This document shows, piece after piece, positions 5,200-11,779 of a DNA stretch of 23,049 bases. Made by a program: the position numbers and the translations under genes. The DNA is taken from positions 1 to 23,049 of IMG/VR virus record IMGVR_UViG_3300025881_001273; one strand, written 5' to 3'. The notes under the pieces are model-generated. The model made no database searches. It saw only the letters and a program-made list of their open reading frames with translations, and was not told the DNA's origin. The DNA is from a virus. The first letter of the stretch is position 1. Every line of letters begins with the position of its first letter.

Positions 5200-5208
5200 A
5201 CACACACA

Positions 5209-5224
5209 TGACCACAGGAGGTCA
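5209..5224 (+). promoter_or_regulatory. Shine-Dalgarno within an inverted repeat
   Basis: TGACC-ACAGGA-GGTCA pairs over five bases and contains the SD AGGAGG (5216-5221), five bases before the last G of which the loop ends. The DUF932 start codon follows at 5229. The arrangement matches the one at 4583. Confidence 0.6.
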
Positions 5225-5228
5225 CATA

Positions 5229-6155
5229 ATGGGAGCAATCCCCGAAACCATGATGAGCAACAGCGGCACCACGCCGTGGCATGGCATCGGAACGGTCATC
5301 GACCGTTTCTGCACAGGCCGTGAAGCTCTGCACCTAGGCGGCATTGCCTGGGGCGTCCACAAGTCATCCCTGTACCTGGGAGGCAGCTACACGCCGTTGG
5401 AAACTCACGTCGCCTTGAAGACGACGGACGGAGCTGTGCTGGATGTCGTCTCACCCAAGTACGAGATCCTGCAGAACACGGAGCTGGCCGACATCGCCGA
5501 CGAGCTGGACCTGAGCGTCCAGACCTGCGGCCAGATGTGGGGCGGCAAGTTCGTCTGGATGCTCGTCGACTTGGGCGAGTCGCCTCGCTTCGACGGCACC
5601 GACGAGGCCATCCACCGTTGGCTGCTCATCTCCACATGGCACGGCAGCGGCTCGTTCCGCATCGAGGGTGTCAACATGCGAGTCGTCTGTGAGAACACGC
5701 TCAAGATCGCTGTCTCTGGCGGCGAGCTGTTCCACAGCATCCAGCACCGTTCATCTGCACAGGAACGTCTGGCCGAGGCGAAGGCTGCACTCGTCGAGAC
5801 GTACACAGCGTTTGACGAGTTCGATGCCTGGGCTGCAGGGCTGATGGACAAGGCGTACAGCCGTGTCACCTTCGGCGAGGAGCTGCTGCCTGCGTTGTTC
5901 CCGAAGCCTGCGGATGACGCCACAGACCGTGTCAAGGCCAACTGGATGGAGCGACGTGCAGACATGCGCCGCATCTTCGATGGGCCGACCATCGGAGGCG
6001 AGCAGACTGCATGGCACTTCCTGCAGACGGTGAACGAGTACGAGCTACACGTACAAGGCAACGACAAGGGCCGTCAGGCTCGCATCGCTGGCAACTGGGC
6101 CAAAGACAACTTCCCGCTGACCAACAAGGCCGCACGGATCCTCGTCCGAGCCTGA
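5229..6155 (+). CDS. DUF932 (phage/plasmid-like) protein
   Basis: ATG 5229 is supported by AGGAGG at 5216-5221; the frame is open further upstream but without an SD. The 308-aa product has the hallmarks of DUF932/TIGR03299 proteins: an N-terminal PWHGIGT motif (residues 16-22), a SPKYEILQN segment near 75-83, a central VNMRVVCENTL segment (about 149-159), a GEELLPALFP region and a closing NEYELHVQGNDKGRQ...NKAARIL stretch. The family is common in phages and plasmids. Its biochemical role is unresolved, though it is often placed among DNA-replication or recombination genes. Here it lies upstream of the nuclease, helicase and primase block. Confidence 0.85.
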   Translation: MGAIPETMMSNSGTTPWHGIGTVIDRFCTGREALHLGGIAWGVHKSSLYLGGSYTPLETHVALKTTDGAVLDVVSPKYEILQNTELADIADELDLSVQTCGQMWGGKFVWMLVDLGESPRFDGTDEAIHRWLLISTWHGSGSFRIEGVNMRVVCENTLKIAVSGGELFHSIQHRSSAQERLAEAKAALVETYTAFDEFDAWAAGLMDKAYSRVTFGEELLPALFPKPADDATDRVKANWMERRADMRRIFDGPTIGGEQTAWHFLQTVNEYELHVQGNDKGRQARIAGNWAKDNFPLTNKAARILVRA

Positions 6156-6166
6156 TAGGCAGCCTC

Positions 6167-6199
6167 TGTGGGGCAGGAGCGTCATGCTCCTGCCCCGCA
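6167..6199 (+). terminator. Strong stem-loop after the DUF932 gene
   Basis: A 14-bp GC-rich stem with a single T-G wobble (6167-6180/6186-6199) has a GTCAT loop and starts 12 bases after the DUF932 stop. It is very stable, but no U-run follows, so termination is uncertain; actinobacterial terminators often lack U-runs. No GAAGC-type hairpin follows, unlike the nine upstream elements. Confidence 0.6.
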
Positions 6200-6231
6200 C
6201 CAACCGTTCACACAGACAGAAAGAAACCGAT

Positions 6232-6414
6232 ATGACCGATACAACCAACAAGCCAATATGCCCAGGATGCGGGGGCTACATACCCAACAACGACACGCCA
6301 GGGCTGTACCCAGGAGCGTTGTCCCGCAAGGACAACAAGACCATGGTCTGCTCCGCATGCGGCACAGCCGAAGCGATGGACGACTTCGCAGCGTCGCTGG
6401 AGCGATCCCGATGA
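6232..6414 (+). CDS. Zinc-ribbon protein, 60 aa
   Basis: ATG 6232 follows AGAAAGAAA. The product has two C-x2-C-G knuckles, CPGCG (C10, C13) and CSACG (C40, C43), about 27 residues apart. This is the classic four-cysteine zinc ribbon. The intervening loop has Pro and Gly, and the C-terminus is a short acidic helix. Such ribbons bind DNA, RNA or proteins. It shares an ATGA overlap with the next gene, so the two are probably co-translated. Confidence 0.75.
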   Translation: MTDTTNKPICPGCGGYIPNNDTPGLYPGALSRKDNKTMVCSACGTAEAMDDFAASLERSR

Positions 6415-6602
6415 GGCTCGTGTTGAACGTCCACCTGCGTGACGGCCTGCCCGAGGGCAAGGCCGCGTATCTGGAAGCGATGGAAGGCATCGCCGAAACG
6501 ATTCTGGAAGGCTTCCAAGCAAACGACAGGAACGAGTGGTGGGTTACCAGCGTGGCCGTACAGCCCGCTCCCAAGCCGCTCATGCACAGTCGAGACTTGT
6601 AG
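6411..6602 (+). CDS. Hypothetical protein, 63 aa
   Basis: ATG 6411 overlaps the stop of the zinc-ribbon gene (ATGA), which decides the start; a longer open frame upstream is a shadow of that gene. The product starts with a beta-like stretch (MRLVLNVHLRDGL), continues as a helix (AAYLEAMEGIAETILEGF) and ends with WWVTSVAVQPAPKP. This alternation of strand, helix and strand may be a small ferredoxin-like or RHH-like fold, but no family is recognised. A strong hairpin follows directly. Confidence 0.6.
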   Translation: MRLVLNVHLRDGLPEGKAAYLEAMEGIAETILEGFQANDRNEWWVTSVAVQPAPKPLMHSRDL

Positions 6603-6609
6603 GCGACAA

Positions 6610-6642
6610 GCAGCCCGCCGCCCCCACAGGGTGGCGGGCTGC
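6610..6642 (+). terminator. Strong stem-loop after the 63-aa gene
   Basis: A 14-bp GC-rich stem with one G-U pair (6610-6623/6629-6642, loop CCACA) lies seven bases after the stop codon. There is no U-run. It probably acts as a terminator or 3'-end stabiliser and begins a 200-base gene-free stretch. Confidence 0.65.
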
Positions 6643-6655
6643 CTGATGTCCGCAA

Positions 6656-6735
6656 TCACAGGAGAACACATACACACATCAGACAGCAGCGTGAGCTGCA
6701 CCCCGTCTGAGCAGACCACCGATGGAAATTCCATC
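6656..6735 (+). promoter_or_regulatory. Structured gene-free leader with an orphan SD
   Basis: The gap 6603-6803 holds ACAGGAG (6657-6663), an SD-like sequence with no start codon at a usable distance. A nested hairpin follows: outer CAGAC/GTCTG (6680-6684/6705-6709) around GCAGC-GTGA-GCTGC (6686-6699), which has a GNRA-type loop. A perfect 7-bp palindrome, GATGGAA-A-TTCCATC (6721-6735), comes next. It may be a regulatory leader for the gene at 6804 or the remains of a lost gene. Confidence 0.45.
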
Positions 6736-6787
6736 ACGCCTACGGTGGCTGCGAATCGGGGCACAGGCAAGGCATACACACACACAA

Positions 6788-6800
6788 GGCCGAGGAGGCC
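6788..6800 (+). promoter_or_regulatory. Shine-Dalgarno within an inverted repeat
   Basis: GGCC-GAGGA-GGCC pairs over four bases with the SD GAGGAGG running from the loop into the 3' arm, four bases before ATG 6804. It is the shortest of the five such sites, so chance is harder to exclude. Confidence 0.45.
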
Positions 6801-6803
6801 ACA

Positions 6804-7085
6804 ATGAGCACATCAGTAATGATCTACCCTGCAGACGCAGAAGAATACGAGACGGGCATCGGCGTCGAGATTTATCTCGGCAACGGTGGCCATGCCCCAG
6901 ACGTAGAGATGCACACAGACGATCTCCCGTCAGCCATCGCAGCCGTACGCAAATGGCACGCAGACCGACGGCTCGGCTGCCCCGACATGTTCGTCGTTGT
7001 AGACGCCAAGATGTCGTTCTGGGTGAGCGGTGGGCCAGCACACAGGCCCAACACTCGCCCAGCACGCCTCGGGATGGACGGGTAG
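6804..7085 (+). CDS. Hypothetical protein, 93 aa
   Basis: ATG 6804 follows GAGGAGG. The product reads as alternating strands and a helix: MSTSVMIYPADAEEY, GVEIYLGNGG, a helix around SAIAAVRKWHADRR, then MFVVVDAKMSFWVS and a basic, Pro-rich tail. One cysteine is present. No family is recognised. The next gene follows after one base, so they form an operon. The strand-helix-strand pattern could be a small ACT- or ferredoxin-like fold, but this is only an impression. Confidence 0.6.
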   Translation: MSTSVMIYPADAEEYETGIGVEIYLGNGGHAPDVEMHTDDLPSAIAAVRKWHADRRLGCPDMFVVVDAKMSFWVSGGPAHRPNTRPARLGMDG

Positions 7086-7086
7086 C

Positions 7087-7599
7087 ATGGGCTACATGGA
7101 CAACGTCGAGATCGCCGACATCCTCGCAGGAGGCCCGCGCAGGGATCTGGACGATGTCATCATCACAACTCCTACGCCTGTGCGAACGGGCGTCTACAGG
7201 GTGCCTGAGGAGCTGCCGCTACTCGACTACTTGGAGCAGCAGGTTCGTGTCCATGACTTCGTGGAGATCATGGACGAGTTCTACGACTGGGTCGAAGAGG
7301 ATCGCTACCCTGTGTGGCTGGAGATCTTGGACGCATACAACGTCCACAACGAGTCACCCGAGCAGGCCCGAGGCCCGCACGGGGTCAGGGCTGTGAGACG
7401 CATGTACAACAAGTACGGCGAAGCTGTGTGGCGCGCGAACCCTCACCTGACCAAGGCCGACGTGTACAGGCACATGGTCGAGATGGGTTTCGACGGCACA
7501 CAATGGGCGTTCTACCAGTTCCTGAATCGCAACGGCGGAGATGCCGCTACCAACACAGAACGCACCCGTCTAGCTAGGGGGAAAGGCCGTAGGCCATGA
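7087..7599 (+). CDS. Hypothetical protein, 170 aa
   Basis: ATG 7087 lies one base after the previous stop and has GGACGGG upstream; ATG 7096 is a possible alternative. The protein is acidic in its first two thirds (DYLEQQVRVHDFVEIMDEFYDWVEED) with no cysteine. A more basic C-terminal third (VRRMYNKYGEAVWRANPHLTKADVYRHMVEMGF) looks like several short helices and may be a helix-turn-helix. The tail RTRLARGKGRRP is strongly basic. Nucleic-acid binding is plausible. It overlaps the nuclease gene by four bases (ATGA), tying it to the replication block. Confidence 0.65.
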   Translation: MGYMDNVEIADILAGGPRRDLDDVIITTPTPVRTGVYRVPEELPLLDYLEQQVRVHDFVEIMDEFYDWVEEDRYPVWLEILDAYNVHNESPEQARGPHGVRAVRRMYNKYGEAVWRANPHLTKADVYRHMVEMGFDGTQWAFYQFLNRNGGDAATNTERTRLARGKGRRP

Positions 7600-8447
7600 G
7601 GAAGACGTACACGTTCCGTCAGTCGTGGGCCAAAGACTTTCTGCTGTGCCCCGAGCGCAGCAGACGTTCCGCGTTCGATCCCGAGTGGGATTCGCCAGAC
7701 ACAGACGCCACAGTGCTGGGCACAGCCCTGCACGAGTACATGGAGTCGCGCCTGCACGGGCTGAGCCACAGCGAAGCCGAAGAGGACGCTGTGGCGTGGC
7801 TCGACGCGCGCATGGAAGCCAAAGACTTCGAACGGATCCAGATCAAAGGAGACGACACCCTGCGAGGGAAGCTCGTGGGGATGGCGTCGCGCATGAACAC
7901 CAGCGTCGTTCCATCGGTCCCTCCAGTGGACCCTGCAGAGATCGAACGCGTCTTCAACGTTCCCCTCACAGCCGACGGCACCATACGCCTCAAGGGCGCA
8001 TGGGACGCGCGCGACATCAACGGCCGCATCTGGGACTGGAAGACCGCAGCACAGATCGACCGTTACCAAGGGTGGGAGATCGACCGCTGGTACGTGCAGC
8101 CGACCTTCTACTGTGTCGCAGCCGCCATCGTTGACCTTGTAGACGAGTACGGCGAGGACACAGCCATGGAGCTGATGTGGAAAGAAGCGCCTACGAGCGC
8201 GATGGCCGAGGTCGACTTCACATTCGCAGTCGTGTCCAAGTCCACACAGCCCATCGCTCAACTGTTCCACACGACGCGCAACATCGGGCACGCCTCATGG
8301 CTCGCAGAGCAACTACGCTCGTTCGTGACCCTGTACGAGGGCGTAGGCGTCGACTACGCATGGCCGAAGAACGACCAGCACGCTCTGTGCAGCGCCAAAT
8401 GGTGTCCAGCGTGGGGCGACTGCAAAGGCAGACACTTCACACAATGA
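7596..8447 (+). CDS. Cas4/RecB-like PD-(D/E)XK exonuclease with iron-sulfur cysteines
   Basis: This 283-aa protein starts at ATG 7596, overlapping the upstream stop. It has the RecB/Cas4 nuclease layout: C18 in LLCPER, GTALHE (42-47) with the conserved His46, GAWDAR with D137, DWKT with D147 and K149 as the D-x-K pair, and QPTFYC (Q168, Y172) as the motif after the core. C265, C270 and C276 lie at the C-terminus. The single N-terminal cysteine plus three C-terminal cysteines match the [4Fe-4S] arrangement of Cas4 and AddB. It probably processes DNA ends in phage replication or recombination. No CRISPR array or cas1 gene lies nearby, so a CRISPR role is not implied. Confidence 0.85.
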   Translation: MRKTYTFRQSWAKDFLLCPERSRRSAFDPEWDSPDTDATVLGTALHEYMESRLHGLSHSEAEEDAVAWLDARMEAKDFERIQIKGDDTLRGKLVGMASRMNTSVVPSVPPVDPAEIERVFNVPLTADGTIRLKGAWDARDINGRIWDWKTAAQIDRYQGWEIDRWYVQPTFYCVAAAIVDLVDEYGEDTAMELMWKEAPTSAMAEVDFTFAVVSKSTQPIAQLFHTTRNIGHASWLAEQLRSFVTLYEGVGVDYAWPKNDQHALCSAKWCPAWGDCKGRHFTQ

Positions 8448-8520
8448 TGGCCGTACAGTGGCCGTACATGACTTTAAAGTCATATTCAAGACTGATTGTA
8501 CGTCACTGCAGCAGTGGCTG
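8448..8520 (+). promoter_or_regulatory. Palindrome and short repeats upstream of the 161-aa gene
   Basis: The 138-base gap 8448-8585 starts with two copies of TGGCCGTACA (8448-8457 and 8459-8468). A perfect 16-base palindrome, ATGACTTTAAAGTCAT (8468-8483), follows, and a further inverted repeat, CACTGC-A-GCAGTG (8504-8516), lies downstream. The palindrome is AT-rich against a GC-rich background. It could be a repressor or activator operator, or part of a replication origin, since replication genes surround it. TTGTAC at 8496-8501 resembles the -35 at 3590, but no convincing -10 follows. Confidence 0.5.
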
Positions 8521-8567
8521 TACCTTGTAGACCTGAGCAACGGCAAGCAGAGTTCGTTGCCAGTACC

Positions 8568-8581
8568 GCCCATAGGAGGGC
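8568..8581 (+). promoter_or_regulatory. Shine-Dalgarno within an inverted repeat (start-associated-sequence-like)
   Basis: GCCC-ATAGGA-GGGC pairs over four bases around ATAGGA, four bases before ATG 8586. The layout is close to the 13-base start-associated sequence of cluster K mycobacteriophages, which as I recall it is GGGATAGGAGCCC. Here the flanking arms are swapped. Confidence 0.55.
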
Positions 8582-8585
8582 ACAC

Positions 8586-9071
8586 ATGAGTAAGAATGAC
8601 TACACACCCAAAGACCAGTTGATTGTCGCACAGGTCTGCGTCAAGGGAGCGATCGACATGATCGTGGCCGACAAGACGGACCAGCCGCTCGCTGCGGCTG
8701 CAGCGTACATCGAGAAGGTTGTGTGGGATCTGGCAGGCAGCGGAGGAGCAACTACTACGCTCCAGTCTGTCCCAGCCCCACAGGCTGCCCCCATGGCACC
8801 CGACGCCTTCGCAGACGCTGCCCGTGAAGCCTTCGGAGGAGCGCAGGTCATCTCGATGCCCACGTCCGACGTGGCACCCATGCCGCCGCACTCGGGAGAC
8901 TCCCGAGACAAAGCAGAGAAGGCAGCTAACAAGGCGTGGGGCAAAGCCCGCTACGCCATCGCCCCAGACGAGTTCTGGGACAACCGCCCAAAGAAGGCCG
9001 CTGGCGAGTACAAGCCCACCAGCCCCGACTTGAAGCACAAGGATTCAGCCCTAGCCCTCTGGCTAGACTAA
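8586..9071 (+). CDS. Hypothetical protein, 161 aa, in the replication block
   Basis: ATG 8586 follows ATAGGAGGG. The N-terminal 60 residues look folded (YTPKDQLIVAQVCVKGAIDMIVADK ... AAAYIEKVVWDLAG). A long Ala/Pro/Met-rich linker (about 65-120) follows, with many PAP and MP steps. A conserved-looking tail has GEYKPTSPDLKHKDSALALWLD, of which the 'P-D-hydrophobic-K-x-K...LWL' pattern also ends other phage DNA-metabolism proteins. No firm family is assigned; a helicase or ssDNA-binding accessory protein is possible from its position between nuclease and helicase genes. Confidence 0.65.
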   Translation: MSKNDYTPKDQLIVAQVCVKGAIDMIVADKTDQPLAAAAAYIEKVVWDLAGSGGATTTLQSVPAPQAAPMAPDAFADAAREAFGGAQVISMPTSDVAPMPPHSGDSRDKAEKAANKAWGKARYAIAPDEFWDNRPKKAAGEYKPTSPDLKHKDSALALWLD

Positions 9072-9082
9072 GTCCATCAAAT

Positions 9083-9116
9083 GGGCAGGGGTGCAGCTTC
9101 ACAGCCGCCCCTGCCC
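9083..9116 (+). terminator. Stem-loop between the 161-aa gene and the helicase gene
   Basis: A perfect 9-bp stem, GGGCAGGGG/CCCCTGCCC (9083-9091/9108-9116), encloses a 16-nt loop and may extend by two pairs. It lies 12 bases after the stop codon and has no U-run. It may end part of the upstream transcript. Confidence 0.55.
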
Positions 9117-9153
9117 GACCCAACCAACACACCCGCCTACTGGGAGGTAGAAC

Positions 9154-10260
9154 GTGGCAATGCCGCATATCCTTGACGACGCCCAAATCGAAGCAGCGAT
9201 AGCTGCGCAACAGACCACCTCCCATGGCACGGGGTCGGACACAGACGATGCTCATTCGCCCGTGTCCGACCCTGAGTGGAGGTTCGTGCGCCACCTCGGG
9301 TCCGCAGTCGACCCGCTCGTTGACGCCCTACAGAACATAGACGGACGCCTCATGTGGGGCATCCGCGACATCGACATCATGATGCGAGGCGTAGGCGACG
9401 GCGACCTGTGCTTCGTCACAGGCCGAGCACACAGCGGCAAAACGCAGCTCGTCATGCAAGCCATCTGCAACAACGCCCACGGCCGTTTCATCCTGTTCAC
9501 CCCTGACGAGATGGCCGAGCTTGTACTGATGAAGCTTGCAGCCATCATGCGAGGACTGAACCCCGAACATGTAGAGCAAGCCATCAAGGCAGGCGACAAC
9601 GACATGATCGACACCCTGAGAGCAGTCGCTGTAGACGACTTCCCGAACCTTGTGGTCATAGACGAGGGTCTTGACTTCAACGACATGGGCAAAGCCGTCA
9701 TGGAATGCGAACAGTATTGGGGTGCGCCTACACAGGGAGTCTTCATCGACTATCTGGAGCTGATCCCAGGCGACGGCGACCACGACGGAGTGACATGGAA
9801 GGTGCAGGAGCTGAAGCGCTTCGCCAAGTCAGCGAAACGCCCCATCGTCTGCTTGCATCAAGGCAAACGCTCCGACCGAGGCACAGCACGAGGCATGGAT
9901 TCGATGCGTTACGGAGGCGAGAACGAGGCCACCTACGTGGTCGAAGTGTTCCGCAAATGCCAAGACGAGTCGTTAGACGCCTACGAACGTGAAGCGGAGA
10001 AGAACACGATCACCGTAGGTGTCGTGAAGAACAAGCGTCCCCCGTCGAAGACGGGCTACGTGGACCTGCACATAGCGTCGCAGACAGGGGCGATCCGCCC
10101 GCTGCAGGAGGGCGACGGGTACGTCCCGCCGCCCGACGACGGCGCAGGCCCAACAGCCTCCCGAGCGTCGCACAACGCTGCCGCTCTCGCAGCTCTGAAA
10201 GACGAGATCAAAACGGTACAGCCAACCGCTGACCCCATCGTCAACCGACCGATGTTCTAG
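9154..10260 (+). CDS. DnaB-type replicative helicase ATPase domain protein
   Basis: GTG 9154 is chosen over ATG 9160 because GGGAGGT at 9142-9148 is six bases away. The 368-aa product carries a RecA-like ATPase core as in DnaB: Walker A GRAHSGKT (90-97) in the segment LCFVTG...LVMQA, a Walker B-like VFIDYLEL (196-203), a CLHQGKRSDRG switch near 240-250, and a C-terminal TVGVVKNKRPP segment resembling the DnaB end. The N-terminal primase-binding domain of full-length DnaB is not seen; 50-60 uncharacterised residues take its place. It should unwind DNA at the phage fork. The primase gene follows after seven bases, suggesting a helicase-primase pair. Confidence 0.85.
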   Translation: MAMPHILDDAQIEAAIAAQQTTSHGTGSDTDDAHSPVSDPEWRFVRHLGSAVDPLVDALQNIDGRLMWGIRDIDIMMRGVGDGDLCFVTGRAHSGKTQLVMQAICNNAHGRFILFTPDEMAELVLMKLAAIMRGLNPEHVEQAIKAGDNDMIDTLRAVAVDDFPNLVVIDEGLDFNDMGKAVMECEQYWGAPTQGVFIDYLELIPGDGDHDGVTWKVQELKRFAKSAKRPIVCLHQGKRSDRGTARGMDSMRYGGENEATYVVEVFRKCQDESLDAYEREAEKNTITVGVVKNKRPPSKTGYVDLHIASQTGAIRPLQEGDGYVPPPDDGAGPTASRASHNAAALAALKDEIKTVQPTADPIVNRPMF

Positions 10261-10267
10261 GGAAGAC

Positions 10268-11191
10268 ATGAGAGAAGCATTTATCGCCCTCTTCGGGGGC
10301 AACCCTGCCGTGATCGGCACCGAGAAAGGCGGCTGCGACCGCAGCCCACACAAGACGCTAGAGGCCCAAATTAGGTGGTGGGTTGGACAACTAGAGCAGC
10401 ACCTAGACGGCGGGCCACAAGCAGGCGTCTACCCCATGGTCAAAGCCCCCACAGGGTTCGTTGTCTGCTGGGGCTGCATCGACGTAGACGAGGGCGAAGA
10501 AGCGTCGCTGATCCACGCCCAGAACATCACGACCGTTCTCGACAAGTTCGGGATCACAGGATGGATCGAACGATCCCGCTCAAAGGGCTACCACGTATGG
10601 GTGTTCGCTGACGGCTGGCTGCCCGCCGAACTGATGCGCCACGCACTGCTGGCAGCAGCACAGATCGCTCAGGCACCGACCCGCGAGATCAACCCGAAGC
10701 AAGCATCTCTCGCCGACGGTGCCGTCGGCAACTACGTGCGGCTGCCGTACCCAGGAAACAACCCAGGCGAGGCAGAGCATCGACGCATGATTGTCGACTG
10801 CACGATGGAAGACTTCGCTAGCCAAGCTGCCGCCTCGACCGTCAAGGGGTCGCAACTGGAGCCTCTAGCCGCCCTGTACAAAGCACCCGCTCTGGTCACA
10901 GCCAAGAACTTCGGCGCAGGATCCGTCACACGCAACAAGTCTGCACGTAACCGTCTCTCGGGTCTAGCGTTCCACATGTACACGCAAGGCGTAGGCCGCA
11001 ACGACGACCGATCCGAATGGCTGTGGAGCTTCTCTCGGGAACTAGCCAAATGCGACTTGAGCTTCACAGAAGCACAAGGGTTCCTGTACGAGGCCCACGA
11101 CCAACACGCACCCAAATGGGTGACCCGAGCAGACCAGGGACGCCCACAGCTAGACAGGATGCTCTCCAAAGCATCTGGCCACGCCGCATAA
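10268..11191 (+). CDS. Archaeo-eukaryotic-type primase (PrimPol-like)
   Basis: This 307-aa protein starts at ATG 10268 with GGAAG a few bases upstream. It shows the three AEP-superfamily motifs: GCIDVDEGE (69-77) with D72 and D74 as the metal-binding D-x-D, SRSKGYHVWVF (103-113) with H109 as the S-x-H-type nucleotide site, and KQ...GAVGNYVRLPYPG (144-163) as in LigD- and TOTE-type primases. No zinc finger or helicase domain is fused to it. AEP primases make RNA or DNA primers and some also extend DNA. Coming straight after the DnaB-type ATPase, it is the likely phage primase, in place of a DnaG-type enzyme. Confidence 0.85.
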   Translation: MREAFIALFGGNPAVIGTEKGGCDRSPHKTLEAQIRWWVGQLEQHLDGGPQAGVYPMVKAPTGFVVCWGCIDVDEGEEASLIHAQNITTVLDKFGITGWIERSRSKGYHVWVFADGWLPAELMRHALLAAAQIAQAPTREINPKQASLADGAVGNYVRLPYPGNNPGEAEHRRMIVDCTMEDFASQAAASTVKGSQLEPLAALYKAPALVTAKNFGAGSVTRNKSARNRLSGLAFHMYTQGVGRNDDRSEWLWSFSRELAKCDLSFTEAQGFLYEAHDQHAPKWVTRADQGRPQLDRMLSKASGHAA

Positions 11192-11206
11192 CCACCTAAG
11201 GAAACC

Positions 11207-11356
11207 ATGGGAATCAGCCAGCTACCACCAGAAGAACGACCACAGAACTTGGAGCTAAAGGACCGCAAAGACATACGAGGCGACGAGCTACCCGAAGACT
11301 GGGTCGCACGCATCCTCGGCCCACGCCGCTACAGATATTACGCGAAAGGCACATGA
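11207..11356 (+). CDS. Hypothetical 49-aa charged peptide
   Basis: ATG 11207 follows TAAGGAAA, and the frame ends at TGA 11354-11356. The product is rich in Glu, Arg and Asp (LPPEERPQNLELKDRKDIRG) and ends in a basic, aromatic stretch (GPRRYRYYAKGT). No family is recognised. It overlaps the following membrane peptide by four bases (ATGA) and sits inside a run of tightly overlapping genes, which is the main support for it being translated. Confidence 0.55.
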   Translation: MGISQLPPEERPQNLELKDRKDIRGDELPEDWVARILGPRRYRYYAKGT

Positions 11357-11514
11357 TGCAATTCGAAATCACAGACACAGCCATACTCACCTTCGGGATA
11401 CTTTGGGCATCGATGTTCCTCACCCTGATGTGGTACCTGATCCGCAAAGACCTGAACGATGACCTGAACGACGCCGACTCGCCCAAGTCGAAACGCTGGT
11501 GGAGCGATGAGTGA
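11353..11514 (+). CDS. 53-aa single-pass membrane protein
   Basis: ATG 11353 overlaps the previous TGA. The product has one hydrophobic helix at about residues 9-30 (TAILTFGILWASMFLTLMWYLI), then a charged tail (RKDLNDDLNDADSPKSKRWWSDE). This predicts an N-out, C-in anchor. It overlaps the WhiB gene by eight bases. Small membrane proteins next to regulators may sense or disturb the host envelope, but no specific role is visible. It is not obviously a holin, because that role fits the minus-strand membrane protein better. Confidence 0.6.
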   Translation: MMQFEITDTAILTFGILWASMFLTLMWYLIRKDLNDDLNDADSPKSKRWWSDE

Positions 11515-11779
11515 CGACTGGAGAAACTCAGCGAACTGCCAAGGCAAAGACACTCTCGCTTTCTTCAGCGTAGAACCAAGCAGAAAACGAGAAGCCCTAG
11601 CGACGTGCGCCCCCTGCCCTGTAGCAGCCGACTGCCTGCAGGCCCGCATGGAAGAGATGGAAGAAACCCCACTAGATGACTGCGGGATCTACGGTGGGAC
11701 TACCCCCGCTCAACGACACAGGCTCAGGGGCAAGGACACCAGACGCAAACCCAGACGAAAGGCTACCTATGTCACGTAA
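11507..11779 (+). CDS. whiB: WhiB-family iron-sulfur transcription regulator
   Basis: This 90-aa protein starts at ATG 11507. It has the four WhiB cysteines C11, C34, C37 and C43 (the CAPCPVAADC segment gives the C-x2-C-x5-C trio), the GIYGGTT turn (60-66) and a basic C-terminal tail (HRLRGKDTRRKPRRK) for DNA contact. WhiB proteins bind a [4Fe-4S] cluster and act with the host primary sigma factor. Outside Actinobacteria and their phages they are essentially absent, so this gene is the strongest host marker here. Phage WhiB proteins can repress host genes and affect superinfection. It overlaps genes on both sides. Confidence 0.9.
   Translation: MSDDWRNSANCQGKDTLAFFSVEPSRKREALATCAPCPVAADCLQARMEEMEETPLDDCGIYGGTTPAQRHRLRGKDTRRKPRRKATYVT

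Noticed and set aside
6691-6807. 38-codon frame with GTG start ending at the 6804 gene
   Set aside because: There is no SD at a workable distance and it crosses a nested hairpin. It looks like leader sequence.
7512-8291. 259-aa minus-strand frame
   Set aside because: It lies opposite the well-supported Cas4-like nuclease, with no SD or recognisable domain.
7596-8447. Cas4-like nuclease as part of a CRISPR system
   Set aside because: No cas1, cas2 or repeat array is near. Cas4-like nucleases are common in phage replication blocks.
8468-8530. 20-codon frame beginning inside the palindrome
   Set aside because: It has no SD and the sequence is explained by the palindrome and repeats.
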